This document shows positions 1-7,514 of a DNA stretch of 22,341 nucleotides, in pieces. Location: assembly GCA_050115015.1 (NCBI GenBank), contig JASFRI010000021.1, positions 1-22,341 on the forward strand, read 5' to 3'. Below the pieces are notes generated by a model. It ran no database searches. It saw only the letters and a program-made list of their open reading frames with translations, and was not told the DNA's origin. The number at the start of each line of letters is the position of its first letter. The stretch's first letter is position 1. Origin of the DNA: JASFRI01 sp050115015 (GTDB lineage Bacteria; Acidobacteriota; Polarisedimenticolia; CBDVAL01). The position numbers were made by a program, and so were the translations under genes.

Positions 1-257
1 CGGCGTGGGCGGCCCTGGAGATGGCCGAGGCGATCATCTACGACAAGCGGAAGATCATCCCGGTCTGCGCCAAGCTCGAGGGGGAGTACGGCGTGAAGGG
101 GGTGTTCGTCGGCGTGCCCGCCATCCTCGGCAGGCACGGGGTGGAGCAGGTGATCCAGCTCGACCTGACGGCTTCCGAGAAGGAGGCGTTCGGCAACTCG
201 GTGGCCGCCGTCCGCAAGACCTGCGACGAGGTGGACGAGCTGCTCAAGAAGCTCTGA
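1..257 (+). CDS. mdh: Malate dehydrogenase, C-terminal fragment (5' end outside window)
   Basis: The reading frame is open from base 3 and ends at a TGA at 255-257, giving about 84 residues. The fragment reads as the last two helices and strand of an LDH/MDH-superfamily enzyme: a helix beginning AWAALEMAEAI, the strand and turn GVKGVFVGVPAILGRHGVEQV, and the terminal helix LTASEKEAFGNSVAAV. This pattern is typical of the LDH-like (tetrameric) malate dehydrogenases, which interconvert malate and oxaloacetate with NAD in the TCA cycle. The Rossmann fold and catalytic His lie upstream of the window and cannot be checked. A lactate dehydrogenase is the main alternative, but the VPAILGRHGVEQVI segment favours MDH. 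A GC-rich hairpin follows the stop. Confidence 0.86.
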   Translation, partial: AWAALEMAEAIIYDKRKIIPVCAKLEGEYGVKGVFVGVPAILGRHGVEQVIQLDLTASEKEAFGNSVAAVRKTCDEVDELLKKL

Positions 258-276
258 CGCGTTCCCGGTAGAGGCG

Positions 277-303
277 CCCCCGGCACCGTTCCGTCGCCGG
301 GGG
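277..303 (+). terminator. Possible terminator hairpin after mdh
   Basis: An 8-bp perfect stem, CCCCCGGC at 277-284 pairing with GCCGGGGG at 296-303, encloses an 11-nt loop 20 bases after the mdh stop. The following bases are only modestly T-rich (a TGTTCTTCC run near 318), so this is a weak intrinsic terminator or a 3' stabilising hairpin. Confidence 0.4.
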
Positions 304-391
304 TGCTCCCCGCGGGGTGTTCTTCCAGCCCGCCGGTGCCGTTCCACGGGGCGGCGCGATTCTCCTCGGTGGTGCCGGAAGGGGAGGTGGC

Positions 392-625
392 ATGGCGCGG
401 CTCCCGCGGTTTGCCGTGTGGCTGGATCGTGTCTGGTGGACGCTCCTCGCGGCGACGTTCCTCCTGATGGTCGTGTTCGTGGCGACGCCCACCGAGCACT
501 TCGGATGGACGGACCGTCCCGGTCTGGCCGTCGTGTTCATCCTCGCGGAGCAGATCCTCACCCTGCCGTTGATCGTCGCGTCGACGGCCCTCGGGTCGAT
601 GGCCCGGCGGAGGGCGCGTCGATGA
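392..625 (+). CDS. Small two-helix membrane protein, unknown function
   Basis: A 77-residue protein. I chose the ATG at 392 because a strong GGGGAGGTGG ribosome site lies directly upstream; the frame stays open to 317, but those extra residues are low-complexity Gly/Pro/Arg and lack a comparable site. Two hydrophobic segments are visible, about residues 17-36 (WWTLLAATFLLMVVFVA) and 46-70 (LAVVFILAEQILTLPLIVAST), with a basic RRRARR tail, so both ends are probably cytoplasmic. I do not recognise the family. Its TGA overlaps the ATG of the photolyase gene (ATGA at 622-625), so the two are probably translationally coupled, but nothing in the sequence shows a functional link. Confidence 0.7.
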   Translation: MARLPRFAVWLDRVWWTLLAATFLLMVVFVATPTEHFGWTDRPGLAVVFILAEQILTLPLIVASTALGSMARRRARR

Positions 626-2202
626 GCGACACGGAACGGCGCCTCGATGCCGGCCGGCGCCTGCGGCGGGCGCGGCACCTTCTGGTCGTCCTCGGCGACC
701 AGCTCGACCCCTCCCTTCCCGCGCAGGCGGGGCTGGACCGGGAACGGGACGTCATCCTCATGATGGAGGCGGCGGCGGAGGCCGAGCACGTGCCCAGCCA
801 TCGCCAGCGCACGACGCTCTTCCTCGCCGCCATGCGGCACTTCGCCCTCGACCGGATCGAGCGGGGGGACCGGGTGCGCTACGTCCGCCTGGACGATCCG
901 TCGAATCGTGGCACGCTGGGCGCCGAGCTGCGGCGCGCGCTGCGGGCCCTACGGCCGGAGGGGGTCCGGGTCGTGCAGCCCGGCGAGCACCGCGTCGCCG
1001 CGGACCTCGCCGCGACCTGCGACGACGCGGGGGTGCCGCTCCAGGTGCTTCCGGACCGTTCCTTCACCTGCAGCCTGGAGGCGTTCGACACCTGGGCGGA
1101 GGGGCGGAAGAACCTCGTGATGGAGCACTTCTACCGCTGGCGGCGACGGGAGCTGGGTATCCTCGTGGCGCCGGGAGCGAAGCCGGTGGGCGGGACGTGG
1201 AACCACGACCGGCAGAACCGCGAGTCCTTCCGCGACCCCCCCGCGATCCCGTCTCCCTACCGGCCGCGGCCGGACCCGGTCACCCGGGAGGTGATGGACC
1301 TGGTGGAGCGCACCTGGCCGGACGCCCCCGGCCGGATGGAGCGCTTCGAATGGCCCGTGACCCGGCGAGAGGCCCGGCGCGCCCTGCGGGACTTCATCGA
1401 CAACCGCCTCCACGCCTTCGGCGCCTACGAGGACGCGATGTGGGCGGGGCAGCCCTTCCTCTATCACTCGCTCCTCTCGGCCCCGCTGAACCTGAAGCTC
1501 CTGGGACCGGAGGAGTGCGTCGAGGCGGCGCTGGAGGCGTTCGCGGCCCGGAAGCTCGAGATCCGCAACGTCGAGGGGTTCGTGCGCCAGCTGATCGGCT
1601 GGCGCGAGTTCATCCGGGGCGTCTACCACCGCGAGGGACCCTCGTACCCCTCCCGGAACGCCCTGGAGCAGGGGGGACGGCTGCCCGGGTTCTACTGGAG
1701 CGGCGATACCCGCATGCGCTGCCTGCGGCACTGCGTCGGCGAGGTGCTGGAGCGCGGCTACGGGCACCACATCCCCCGCCTGATGGTGATCGGGAACTTC
1801 GCCCTGATCGCCGGGGTGGACCCCGGGCAGGTCCACCGCTGGTTCCTGTCGATGTACGTCGATGCGGTGGAGTGGGCCACCGCGCCGAACGTCATCGGCA
1901 TGTCGCAGCACGCCGACGGCGGGATCGTCGGCACGAAGCCCTATGCCGGCAGCGGCAAGTACATCCGGCGGATGTCGAACTACTGCGACAAGTGCCCGTA
2001 CGATCCGGACCGCCGGACCGGGGAGGGGGCCTGCCCCTTCAACACGTTCTACTGGGAGTTCCTGCTGCGGCACGAGAAGCGCTTCGCGGGAAACAACCGC
2101 ATGGCGCTGTCGCTGCGGAACCTGGCGCGGCTGTCCCGTGGGGAGCGCCGGGAGATCCGGCAGGACGCCGACCGCCTCCGGAGGGAGCACGGCATCGACT
2201 GA
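622..2202 (+). CDS. Cryptochrome/photolyase-related protein with [4Fe-4S] cluster (FeS-BCP / PhrB family)
   Basis: This 526-residue protein belongs to the iron-sulfur bacterial cryptochrome/photolyase family, whose characterised members (for example Agrobacterium PhrB) repair (6-4) photoproducts using FAD, a second chromophore and a [4Fe-4S] cluster. The N-terminus has the family opening LLVVLGDQLDPSLP followed by an MMEAAAEAEHVPSHRQR segment. Four cysteines, C367, C455, C458 and C471, reproduce the PhrB cluster spacing (88, 3 and 13 residues, equivalent to C350, C438, C441, C454). The segment GYGHHIPRLM (H382-H383) corresponds to the conserved His pair near the lesion site. The ATG at 622 overlaps the preceding stop, with GGAGGG upstream; a longer in-frame reading from 418 runs antiparallel to nothing conserved and overlaps the upstream gene. 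Length matches the family (about 510). The damage type repaired here cannot be read from sequence. Confidence 0.92.
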   Translation: MSDTERRLDAGRRLRRARHLLVVLGDQLDPSLPAQAGLDRERDVILMMEAAAEAEHVPSHRQRTTLFLAAMRHFALDRIERGDRVRYVRLDDPSNRGTLGAELRRALRALRPEGVRVVQPGEHRVAADLAATCDDAGVPLQVLPDRSFTCSLEAFDTWAEGRKNLVMEHFYRWRRRELGILVAPGAKPVGGTWNHDRQNRESFRDPPAIPSPYRPRPDPVTREVMDLVERTWPDAPGRMERFEWPVTRREARRALRDFIDNRLHAFGAYEDAMWAGQPFLYHSLLSAPLNLKLLGPEECVEAALEAFAARKLEIRNVEGFVRQLIGWREFIRGVYHREGPSYPSRNALEQGGRLPGFYWSGDTRMRCLRHCVGEVLERGYGHHIPRLMVIGNFALIAGVDPGQVHRWFLSMYVDAVEWATAPNVIGMSQHADGGIVGTKPYAGSGKYIRRMSNYCDKCPYDPDRRTGEGACPFNTFYWEFLLRHEKRFAGNNRMALSLRNLARLSRGERREIRQDADRLRREHGID

Positions 2203-2285
2203 GGCGGAAGCCTGGGGAGCCGCCGGTGCGGCGCGGTGCCTCCTGGAGAGGGCATTCTGCCACGGCCGGCGCCCGCCTGGGCGGA

Positions 2286-3527
2286 TCAGGCCGGGACGGC
2301 GACGCCCTCCGCCGGAGCATCCGCGGTCTTGTGGGTCCCCTGGATCAGCGGGATGGCGATCTTGCAGAGGATCGTGAAGACCATGAATCCCACCGCGAAG
2401 ATGCCCGCGCCCACGCGCAGCTCGACGAGGGTCGGCGTGTACTCGTAGAACTCGCCGAGGGTGTCCGGCGTCATTCCGGGGATCACGAGCGCCATGCCCT
2501 TTTCGATGTAGACCCCCGTGTAGATGAGGATGCACCCCAGGTTCAGGGTGATCATGTTCCGCCGCGTTGCCGGGATCAGGAAGAGCAGAAACGCCACGAC
2601 GCTGCAGGCGATGGACGCCCAGGCGTACGGGACCAGGGCGTGGTGGCCGTGGACCCCGCTGTAGAGGTACTGCGTGTGGATGAGATGGTGCGTCTGGGAG
2701 TAGTACTCCTTGAAGATCTCGGCGCCGAAGAGGAACAGGTTGATGAACATGGCGTAGGCCATCAGCTCGGCGATCTTCCAGATGGCCTCGTCCTTGATCT
2801 TGATGTGCGTGGTGCGGCTCAGGATCTGGAAGAGGATCAGGAGGATCGCCGGGCCGGAGCAGAAAGCGGAGGCCAGGAACCGCGGGGCGAGGATTGACGC
2901 GTTCCAGAAGGGTCGGGCGGCCATGCCGGCGTAGACGAAGGCCGTGACCGTATGGATGCTCACCGCCGCGGGGATCGAGAACAGCAGCAGCGGCACGACG
3001 AACCCCGCCTTGTAGGGCTGTCGGTGGTAGGCGGAGTACAGGAAGTGGAGGACGATGACCAGGTTCAGTACCAGGTAGCCGTTGAGGACCACCACGTCCC
3101 AGCCGAGCAGGGAGCCCGGGATGTTCAGGTTGCCGACGCCGGGCATCAGCTCCCAGGCACGCATCGGCTGCCCGATGTCCACCGCGACGAACAGAAGGCA
3201 CATCACGATGGCGCTGACGGCGAGCAATTCGCCGAAGATGGCGATCTCCCGGATCGGCTTCCAGTGGTAGATGTAGGCGGGGATCACCAGCAGGACCGCC
3301 GCCGCCGCCACTCCCACCAGGAACGTGAAGTTGCCGATGTAGAAGGCCCAGGAGACCTGGTCCCGCATGTTCGTCGCGATCAGCCCCTCGCGAAGCTGTC
3401 GTCCGTAGGCCAGGATCCCCGACGCCACGAGGAGCGTCAGGATCGACATCCAGAGGTGGTACGCCCAGCCGCCCTGGAACATCAGGCGGATGGAGCCGGT
3501 CACGAACTGCAGGGTCTTCCGGATCAT
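2286..3527 (-). CDS. NrfD/PsrC-family integral membrane subunit (DsrP-like)
   Basis: A 413-residue, very hydrophobic protein with about ten membrane-spanning segments, the architecture of NrfD/PsrC family members such as DsrP and HmcC. These subunits sit in the cytoplasmic membrane and exchange electrons between the quinone pool and a periplasmic iron-sulfur subunit. Family-like landmarks are AIFGELLAVSAIVMCLLFVAVDIGQP, the SIPAAVSIHTVTAFVYAGMAARPFWN segment, and a C-terminal LGEFYEYTPTLVELRVGAG stretch resembling DsrP. The start is an ATG four bases after the stop of the ferredoxin gene, so it is the last gene of a three-gene operon. The C-terminal tail is Ala/Pro-rich. DsrP is the closest recalled relative, but without DsrMK or dsrAB nearby I would not assign a role in sulfur metabolism. 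Confidence 0.88.
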   Translation of the reverse strand: MIRKTLQFVTGSIRLMFQGGWAYHLWMSILTLLVASGILAYGRQLREGLIATNMRDQVSWAFYIGNFTFLVGVAAAAVLLVIPAYIYHWKPIREIAIFGELLAVSAIVMCLLFVAVDIGQPMRAWELMPGVGNLNIPGSLLGWDVVVLNGYLVLNLVIVLHFLYSAYHRQPYKAGFVVPLLLFSIPAAVSIHTVTAFVYAGMAARPFWNASILAPRFLASAFCSGPAILLILFQILSRTTHIKIKDEAIWKIAELMAYAMFINLFLFGAEIFKEYYSQTHHLIHTQYLYSGVHGHHALVPYAWASIACSVVAFLLFLIPATRRNMITLNLGCILIYTGVYIEKGMALVIPGMTPDTLGEFYEYTPTLVELRVGAGIFAVGFMVFTILCKIAIPLIQGTHKTADAPAEGVAVPA

Positions 3528-3531
3528 GGCA

Positions 3532-4464
3532 TCACGTCGCGTAGAAGTAGTAGAACTTCGGTTGGGTATTGAGGTCCTCTTTCAGCACGAACACGCGCTT
3601 CTCCCGCATCAGGTAACGCATCTCGCTGTTCTCGTCGAGGAGGTTGCCGAACTTCCGGGCCCCCACGGGGCAGACCTCGACGCAGGCCGGATAGCGCCCC
3701 TCCTCCCGGACCCGGTGGATGCAGAAGGTGCATTTCTCCACCACGCCCTTCGGTCGGGGCCGGTTCCCAAGGTAGTGCATGTTGGTGTTGACCTCCGACG
3801 CCGGGAGGGTCGGCTCCGCCCAGTTGAAGTGCCGGGCGCCGTAGGGGCAGGCGGACATGCAACAGCGGCAGCCGATGCACCAGTCGTAGTCGATCACCAC
3901 GATCCCGTCCGGCTCCTGCCAGGTCGCCTGCACCGGACAGACCCGCGTGCACGGCGGGTTCCGGCACTGCTGGCAGGCCACCGGCATGTAGAACGCGTCC
4001 TCCTCCGGGACCTGCTCCGGATCGTAGTAGGGATCCGACTCGCTCAGCTCGATCCCCTTCTCCTTCTCCATCCTGAGGACGCGGATCCACTGGATCTGCG
4101 GATCGCGGGACTGGTTGTTCTCGTTGACGCAGCCGTACACGCAGCGGCGGCAGCCGACGCAGCGCGAGAGGTCCAGCCCGTAGCCGAACAGCACGCCGGG
4201 CTGGGCCTGGGTGGCGGAGAGCTTCACCGCCTGCTGGTAGCGTTCCTCGTAGTCCCGCTCCAGGTCCGCGAGGATCTCGGCCTGGCGCTCGGGGGAGAGC
4301 TCGACGAACCGCCGCCGGAGGAGCTTCTCGATGAGTCCGGCGGAGGCGCCGTTCACCCCCGCGGCCACGGCGGCCATCGCGGCGGTGCCGCCCATCAGGA
4401 AGCGGCGCCGGTCGATGGAGTCGGGCAGGTCGCCCTTGGTCCAGGTCGGCCTCTTGCGGCTCAT
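3532..4464 (-). CDS. Tat-exported ferredoxin-like iron-sulfur subunit with four [4Fe-4S] motifs (DsrO/NrfC type)
   Basis: This 310-residue protein carries a twin-arginine signal (DRRRFLMGG followed by an Ala-rich hydrophobic stretch, about residues 18-43), so it should be exported folded to the periplasm. Sixteen cluster cysteines fall in four groups: CVGCRRCVYGC, CQQCRNPPCTRVCP, CIGCRCCMSACP (one extra Cys) and CTFC with a later CVEVCP. This is the NrfC/DsrO/PsrB pattern of four [4Fe-4S] clusters forming an electron wire. The ATG at 4464 overlaps the cytochrome stop (ATGA); the frame is open to 4887 but that reading lies inside the cytochrome gene. It should dock on the NrfD-like protein encoded just downstream and pass electrons to or from the tetraheme cytochrome. 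A short helical insert follows the signal before the first cluster motif. Confidence 0.9.
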   Translation of the reverse strand: MSRKRPTWTKGDLPDSIDRRRFLMGGTAAMAAVAAGVNGASAGLIEKLLRRRFVELSPERQAEILADLERDYEERYQQAVKLSATQAQPGVLFGYGLDLSRCVGCRRCVYGCVNENNQSRDPQIQWIRVLRMEKEKGIELSESDPYYDPEQVPEEDAFYMPVACQQCRNPPCTRVCPVQATWQEPDGIVVIDYDWCIGCRCCMSACPYGARHFNWAEPTLPASEVNTNMHYLGNRPRPKGVVEKCTFCIHRVREEGRYPACVEVCPVGARKFGNLLDENSEMRYLMREKRVFVLKEDLNTQPKFYYFYAT

Positions 4465-5216
4465 TCGTCGTGGCCCTCCTCGGACCCCGCCTCGGCGGCG
4501 GTCTCGGCCTTCTGTCTGTGGGAGGTCGCCAGGAAGCTCGGCCTCACCGGCGGCGGCAGCGGCTTGAGGGGCTGGAAATGCGGCCGGTGGGGGTTGTGGC
4601 AGTGGGCGCAGAGCAGGTAGCTCTTCGCCCCGTTCCAGTAGCCGCGGCGCCGCCCGTGGATCCCCTGCCGCCAGTCCCGGTAGATCGTGCCGTGGCACTG
4701 GCCGCAGAGCCTGTAGGATTCCTGGAAGCTGATCAGCTCGCCGCTCGCGAGCCGGAGCTTGTCCCGGTCCTCGGCGTTGTGGCAGTCGAAGCACCAGCGC
4801 TCCGGCGGTCCGTGTTGCAGGTGAATGTCCTCGTGGAACATCTCCAGGTCCCGGCGCTCGTAGTTCACGTCCATGTCGGCATGACACCCGGAGCAGGGGA
4901 AGATGCCGTCGGTCTGGAAGGGGGCGGGAGGCACGTTGAAGGTGCCCGTATCGTTCCCCGCCTGGGCCTCCACCACCGCGGGGAGCAGCGGGGCGTTGAA
5001 ATCGATCTCGGGGAAGTCGGCGGGACCGTAGGCGCGAGTGCCCCCCTGGTCGGGCGTGACGTGGATGTCCTCGCCGCCGCGCAGGATCGCGATCACGGCG
5101 ACCACGGAGACCACGCCGAAGAGGATGAGCTGGATGACCAGCGAGGACCAGCCCGGAAGAAGCTGGCTCTCCTCGGTGCCGGCTCGCGGGTCGCTGGGGT
5201 TCCGTTCCTCGGCCAT
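4461..5216 (-). CDS. Membrane-anchored tetraheme cytochrome c
   Basis: A 251-residue protein with four CxxCH heme-c motifs: CSGCH 108-112, CFDCH 142-146, CGQCH 171-175 and CAHCH 203-207. A single hydrophobic segment at about residues 25-44 (LVIQLILFGVVSVVAVIAIL) preceded by a short polar N-terminus should anchor it with the hemes in the periplasm. Additional His residues (in MFHEDIHLQH and near IHGRRRG) could act as distal ligands. The ATG at 5216 opens a compact protein with a sensible N-terminal anchor; further upstream the frame stays open but lacks plausible sequence. It is the first gene of the operon with the Tat ferredoxin and NrfD-like subunit, resembling the cytochrome partner of NrfBCD, DsrJOP and related quinone-linked complexes. 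I do not recognise it as DsrJ, which is a triheme protein. Confidence 0.88.
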   Translation of the reverse strand: MAEERNPSDPRAGTEESQLLPGWSSLVIQLILFGVVSVVAVIAILRGGEDIHVTPDQGGTRAYGPADFPEIDFNAPLLPAVVEAQAGNDTGTFNVPPAPFQTDGIFPCSGCHADMDVNYERRDLEMFHEDIHLQHGPPERWCFDCHNAEDRDKLRLASGELISFQESYRLCGQCHGTIYRDWRQGIHGRRRGYWNGAKSYLLCAHCHNPHRPHFQPLKPLPPPVRPSFLATSHRQKAETAAEAGSEEGHDE

Positions 5217-5282
5217 CTGCGGTTCCACCCCCGGTCCGCGGGCGGGGCCCGCGTCGGTTCGGTTCCAGGATTGCGGGTGACG

Positions 5283-5310
5283 ACGTGCCGCTGCCGGTTC
5301 CCCGGCACGT
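5283..5310. promoter_or_regulatory. Inverted repeat upstream of the cytochrome operon
   Basis: A perfect 8-bp inverted repeat, ACGTGCCG at 5283-5290 and CGGCACGT at 5303-5310, lies 67-94 bases upstream of the tetraheme cytochrome start. A possible minus-strand extended -10 (TGCTATCC) lies just upstream of it, so it could be an operator or a leader-RNA hairpin. In a GC-rich sequence an arm this short may be chance. Confidence 0.3.
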
Positions 5311-5424
5311 CCGAGAGGGATAGCAAGGGCCGTGCCCGCCTCACGACACCCATGTGGGTGGAATGCCCCGCCCTGGCCGCCGGCCGGAGTGAGTGAAATC
5401 ACCCAGAGGCGGCCATTCGACGCA

Positions 5425-5449
5425 CTCCCGCAGGGCGGCCTGCCGGGAG
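5425..5449 (-). terminator. Weak hairpin downstream of glf
   Basis: CTCCCGCAGG at 5425-5434 pairs with CCTGCCGGGAG at 5439-5449 with one bulged base and a 4-nt loop, just after the glf stop codon. There is no T-tract on the minus strand, so it may be only a 3'-end hairpin. Confidence 0.3.
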
Positions 5450-5451
5450 GA

Positions 5452-6603
5452 TCAGGAGGGACGGGCCCGGAGCCGGTCGAACTCCGCCAGGGCCATGGCC
5501 ACGACCTGGTCCATGTTGTAGTAGCGGTAGGTCGCGAGCCGGCCGACGAAGCTGACGTTCCTCTCCGTCGCCGCCAGCGCGGCATAGCGGGCGTAGAGGG
5601 CCTTGGTCTCCTCGTTCGGGATGGGGTAGTACGGCTCGGCGTCCCCCTCGAAGTCCTGGGGGTACTCCCGCAGGATCGTCGTGTTCGGGCAGCGCTGGCC
5701 GGTGGCGTGCTTGATCTCGACGATGCGGGTGAACGGCTGCTCGTTGGGGTAGTTGACCTGCATCTCCGGCTGCCAGAACCCGGCCTTTCCGGAGATCGAC
5801 AGGCGGTCCCGGAGCGCCTCCGGCCGGAAGGACTCCGGCTCGAACCGGAGCGATCGGTAGGGGAGCCGTCCGTACCGGAATCCGAAGAAGGCGTCCACCG
5901 GGCCGGTGTAGATCAGGTGCCGGTAGGCGATGCGGTCCCGTACCTCCTCGAAGGCCGTCTCCAGGCGGATCTCCAGGCCGGGAGAGGCCTCCACCAGGTT
6001 CTCGAACAGCTTCCAGTAACCCTCCCGGGGGAGCGCCTGGAACGATTCGCGGAGGTAGCGGTCGTCCCGGTTCGTGCGGATCGGGATGCGGCCGCAGACC
6101 GAGGTGTCCAGCTCCCGCGGGTGCCTCTTCCACTGCTTCAGCGTGTAGCCGAGGAAGAACTTCTCGTAGAGCTCCCAGCCGACCTGGGAGACGATGACCT
6201 CCTCGGAGTTGCGCGGTTTCTCGATGGGGACCCGCTTCTCCTCGAGGTAGGCCCGGAACTCGTCCTCCGTGGCCTCGTGTCCCACCAGCTGCTCGTACGT
6301 CGCCAGGTTGATCGGGAAGCTCCAGTATTGGCCGTCGGAGTAGCTCCGCACCCGGTACTCCACCGGGTGCCATGTCGTGAACCGCGAGAGGTACTCCCGC
6401 ACGCGGTCGGAGTTGGTCCGGAAGTAGTGGGGACCGTAGCGGTGGATCAGGACGCCCGCGGCGTCCTCGGCGTCATGAGCGTTGCCGCCGATATGGTCGC
6501 GACGGTCCACGACCAGGCAGCTCTTTCCCATCGACGTCAGCCGCTCCGCCAGCACGAGCCCCGAGAAGCCTGCGCCGACGATCAGGAAGTCGTATCGGTC
6601 CAT
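5452..6603 (-). CDS. glf: UDP-galactopyranose mutase
   Basis: This 383-residue flavoenzyme interconverts UDP-galactopyranose and UDP-galactofuranose, the donor for galactofuranose in surface polysaccharides. The N-terminal FAD fold is clear (FLIVGAGFSGLVLAERL, then VVDRRDHIGGNAHD), followed by the signature IPIRTNRDDRYLRESFQALPREGY and a C-terminal FAD-contacting segment with SFVGRLATYRYYNMDQVV. Length matches bacterial Glf (about 370-390). The start is ATG at 6603 with a GAGGGA site upstream, and a promoter-like AGGACA-17 bp-TAGATT lies a further 37 bases upstream. It stands alone: no glycosyltransferases or other polysaccharide genes occur in the window, so the polymer it serves is encoded elsewhere. 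Confidence 0.95.
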   Translation of the reverse strand: MDRYDFLIVGAGFSGLVLAERLTSMGKSCLVVDRRDHIGGNAHDAEDAAGVLIHRYGPHYFRTNSDRVREYLSRFTTWHPVEYRVRSYSDGQYWSFPINLATYEQLVGHEATEDEFRAYLEEKRVPIEKPRNSEEVIVSQVGWELYEKFFLGYTLKQWKRHPRELDTSVCGRIPIRTNRDDRYLRESFQALPREGYWKLFENLVEASPGLEIRLETAFEEVRDRIAYRHLIYTGPVDAFFGFRYGRLPYRSLRFEPESFRPEALRDRLSISGKAGFWQPEMQVNYPNEQPFTRIVEIKHATGQRCPNTTILREYPQDFEGDAEPYYPIPNEETKALYARYAALAATERNVSFVGRLATYRYYNMDQVVAMALAEFDRLRARPS

Positions 6604-6639
6604 GTTCCCTCGTCCCGCCCGCCGTTCGGAGGACCCGCC

Positions 6640-6668
6640 AATCTACCGCAAAAGGAGACCGGTGTCCT
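6640..6668 (-). promoter_or_regulatory. Probable sigma-70-type promoter of glf
   Basis: On the minus strand AGGACA (6668-6663) and TAGATT (6645-6640) are separated by 17 bases; each hexamer matches four or more consensus positions. It lies 37 bases upstream of the glf ATG in an otherwise GC-rich gap. Confidence 0.45.
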
Positions 6669-6751
6669 CCGGGGCGGCCCCGGGAGGAGGGAATATGGTG
6701 CGAAGGGGGCGGCGAGGCACGTTGCGGCGGGAGAGGGGCGGTACGAACGAA

Positions 6752-6776
6752 GGGGGCACCCATGCCGGGTGCCCCC
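6752..6776 (-). terminator. Intrinsic terminator after the PDZ protein gene
   Basis: A perfect 10-bp stem, GGGGGCACCC (6752-6761) and GGGTGCCCCC (6767-6776), with a 5-nt loop. On the minus strand the stem is followed by TTCGTTCG, a moderate T-rich tail. It lies 53 bases beyond the stop of the PDZ gene and separates it from glf. Confidence 0.6.
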
Positions 6777-6828
6777 CTCCTGCGGAACGCCCGCCGAAAC
6801 CCCGAAGAAATCGGCGGACAGGGAAAGC

Positions 6829-7296
6829 CTAGTTCTCGGCCACCTCGATGGTGGCGTGCTCCATCATGTGCTGGCCGATGTAGCGGGCAAGCAGGTCCGC
6901 CGGCATCCGGGCCAGCTCGATGGTCAGCTCCTTGCTGTAACCGTTGCGCTTGATGGTCCACGTCACCTCGCTGCCGGGGGTCTGCTTTTCCTTCATGGCC
7001 TGGAGCTTCTCCATGTTGGCGTCGTTGTACTCGACCCCGTTGATGGCGAACAGGATGTCGTTCTCCTGCAGGCCGGCCTTCTCCGCCGGGCTGCCGTGGA
7101 TCACCTTCTTGATCACCAGCTGACCGTCCGCGGAGTCCAGCTCGACGCCGACCCAGCCGCTGTTCTTCATCTTGTTGGCCATGTAGTCCAGGCACTCCTG
7201 CGTGCTGTAGGAGCACTTCTGGCCCTCGCCCGCCAGCGCCGGGAGCGCGATGAAAAGGGCCATGGCGACCAGCGCAACCACCTTGTTCCGAAGCAT
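6829..7296 (-). CDS. Secreted small PDZ-domain protein
   Basis: A 155-residue protein with an N-terminal Sec signal peptide (KVVALVAMALFIALPALA, likely cleaved before GEGQ at about residue 22), two Cys soon after in CSYSTQEC, and one PDZ domain at roughly residues 38-125. The PDZ features are WVGVELDS, VIKKVIHGSPAEKAGLQENDILFAINGVEY and a final VTWTIKRNGYSKELTIEL strand. No protease domain is present, so it is probably a periplasmic adaptor or sensor. The ATG at 7296 has a GGGGAGGT site; the frame is open further upstream but without signal-peptide character. The gene is divergent from a histidine kinase gene and has its own promoter-like site and terminator. Function is not known. Confidence 0.85.
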   Translation of the reverse strand: MLRNKVVALVAMALFIALPALAGEGQKCSYSTQECLDYMANKMKNSGWVGVELDSADGQLVIKKVIHGSPAEKAGLQENDILFAINGVEYNDANMEKLQAMKEKQTPGSEVTWTIKRNGYSKELTIELARMPADLLARYIGQHMMEHATIEVAEN

Positions 7297-7372
7297 CAGG
7301 GACCTCCCCGTTCCTGCGGGAGAGCGGCTCCGGGCACCCCACCCGGGTTCCTCTCTCCCAAGTCTCGCGGAA

Positions 7373-7401
7373 ATTCTACGGGCGATCGCTGTAAATGTCC
7401 C
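7373..7401 (-). promoter_or_regulatory. Probable sigma-70-type promoter of the PDZ protein gene
   Basis: Minus-strand GGGACA (7401-7396) and TAGAAT (7378-7373) are spaced 17 bases apart, about 77 bases upstream of the ATG at 7296. The surrounding bases (7385-7440) are the most AT-rich in this area. Confidence 0.45.
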
Positions 7402-7484
7402 ATTCAAAGGGGTAAAAAGATGTACCAGTTGTCATGAACCTGTAAAGGGCGGGAACCGGGGCAGCCCCGCCGGGTTGAGAGAGC

Positions 7485-7490
7485 TAGAAT
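7485..7490 (+). promoter_or_regulatory. Possible -10 element of the histidine kinase operon
   Basis: TAGAAT lies 24 bases before the ATG at 7515, giving a predicted leader of roughly 18 bases. No convincing -35 hexamer is seen at 16-18 bases upstream, which would fit a promoter that needs an activator. Confidence 0.3.
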
Positions 7491-7514
7491 GAAGCGCGCG
7501 GCACGGCGGAAACC

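Noticed and set aside
949..3201. A 750-codon open frame on the minus strand antisense to the photolyase, continuing into the NrfD gene region.
   Set aside because: It is Pro/Gly/Arg-rich with no family signature and lies opposite a well-supported gene; long shadow frames are expected at this GC content.
4465..4887. Upstream extension of the Tat ferredoxin frame.
   Set aside because: It lies entirely inside the tetraheme cytochrome gene, and the twin-arginine signal begins near residue 18 from the ATG at 4464, where a signal should be.
2286..5216. Interpretation as a dissimilatory sulfite reductase (dsr) locus.
   Set aside because: Only OP-like subunits and a cytochrome with four rather than three hemes are present; dsrAB, dsrC and dsrMK are absent from the window.
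5452..6603. glf as part of a capsule or O-antigen cluster.
   Set aside because: No glycosyltransferase, flippase or other nucleotide-sugar gene is found on either side.
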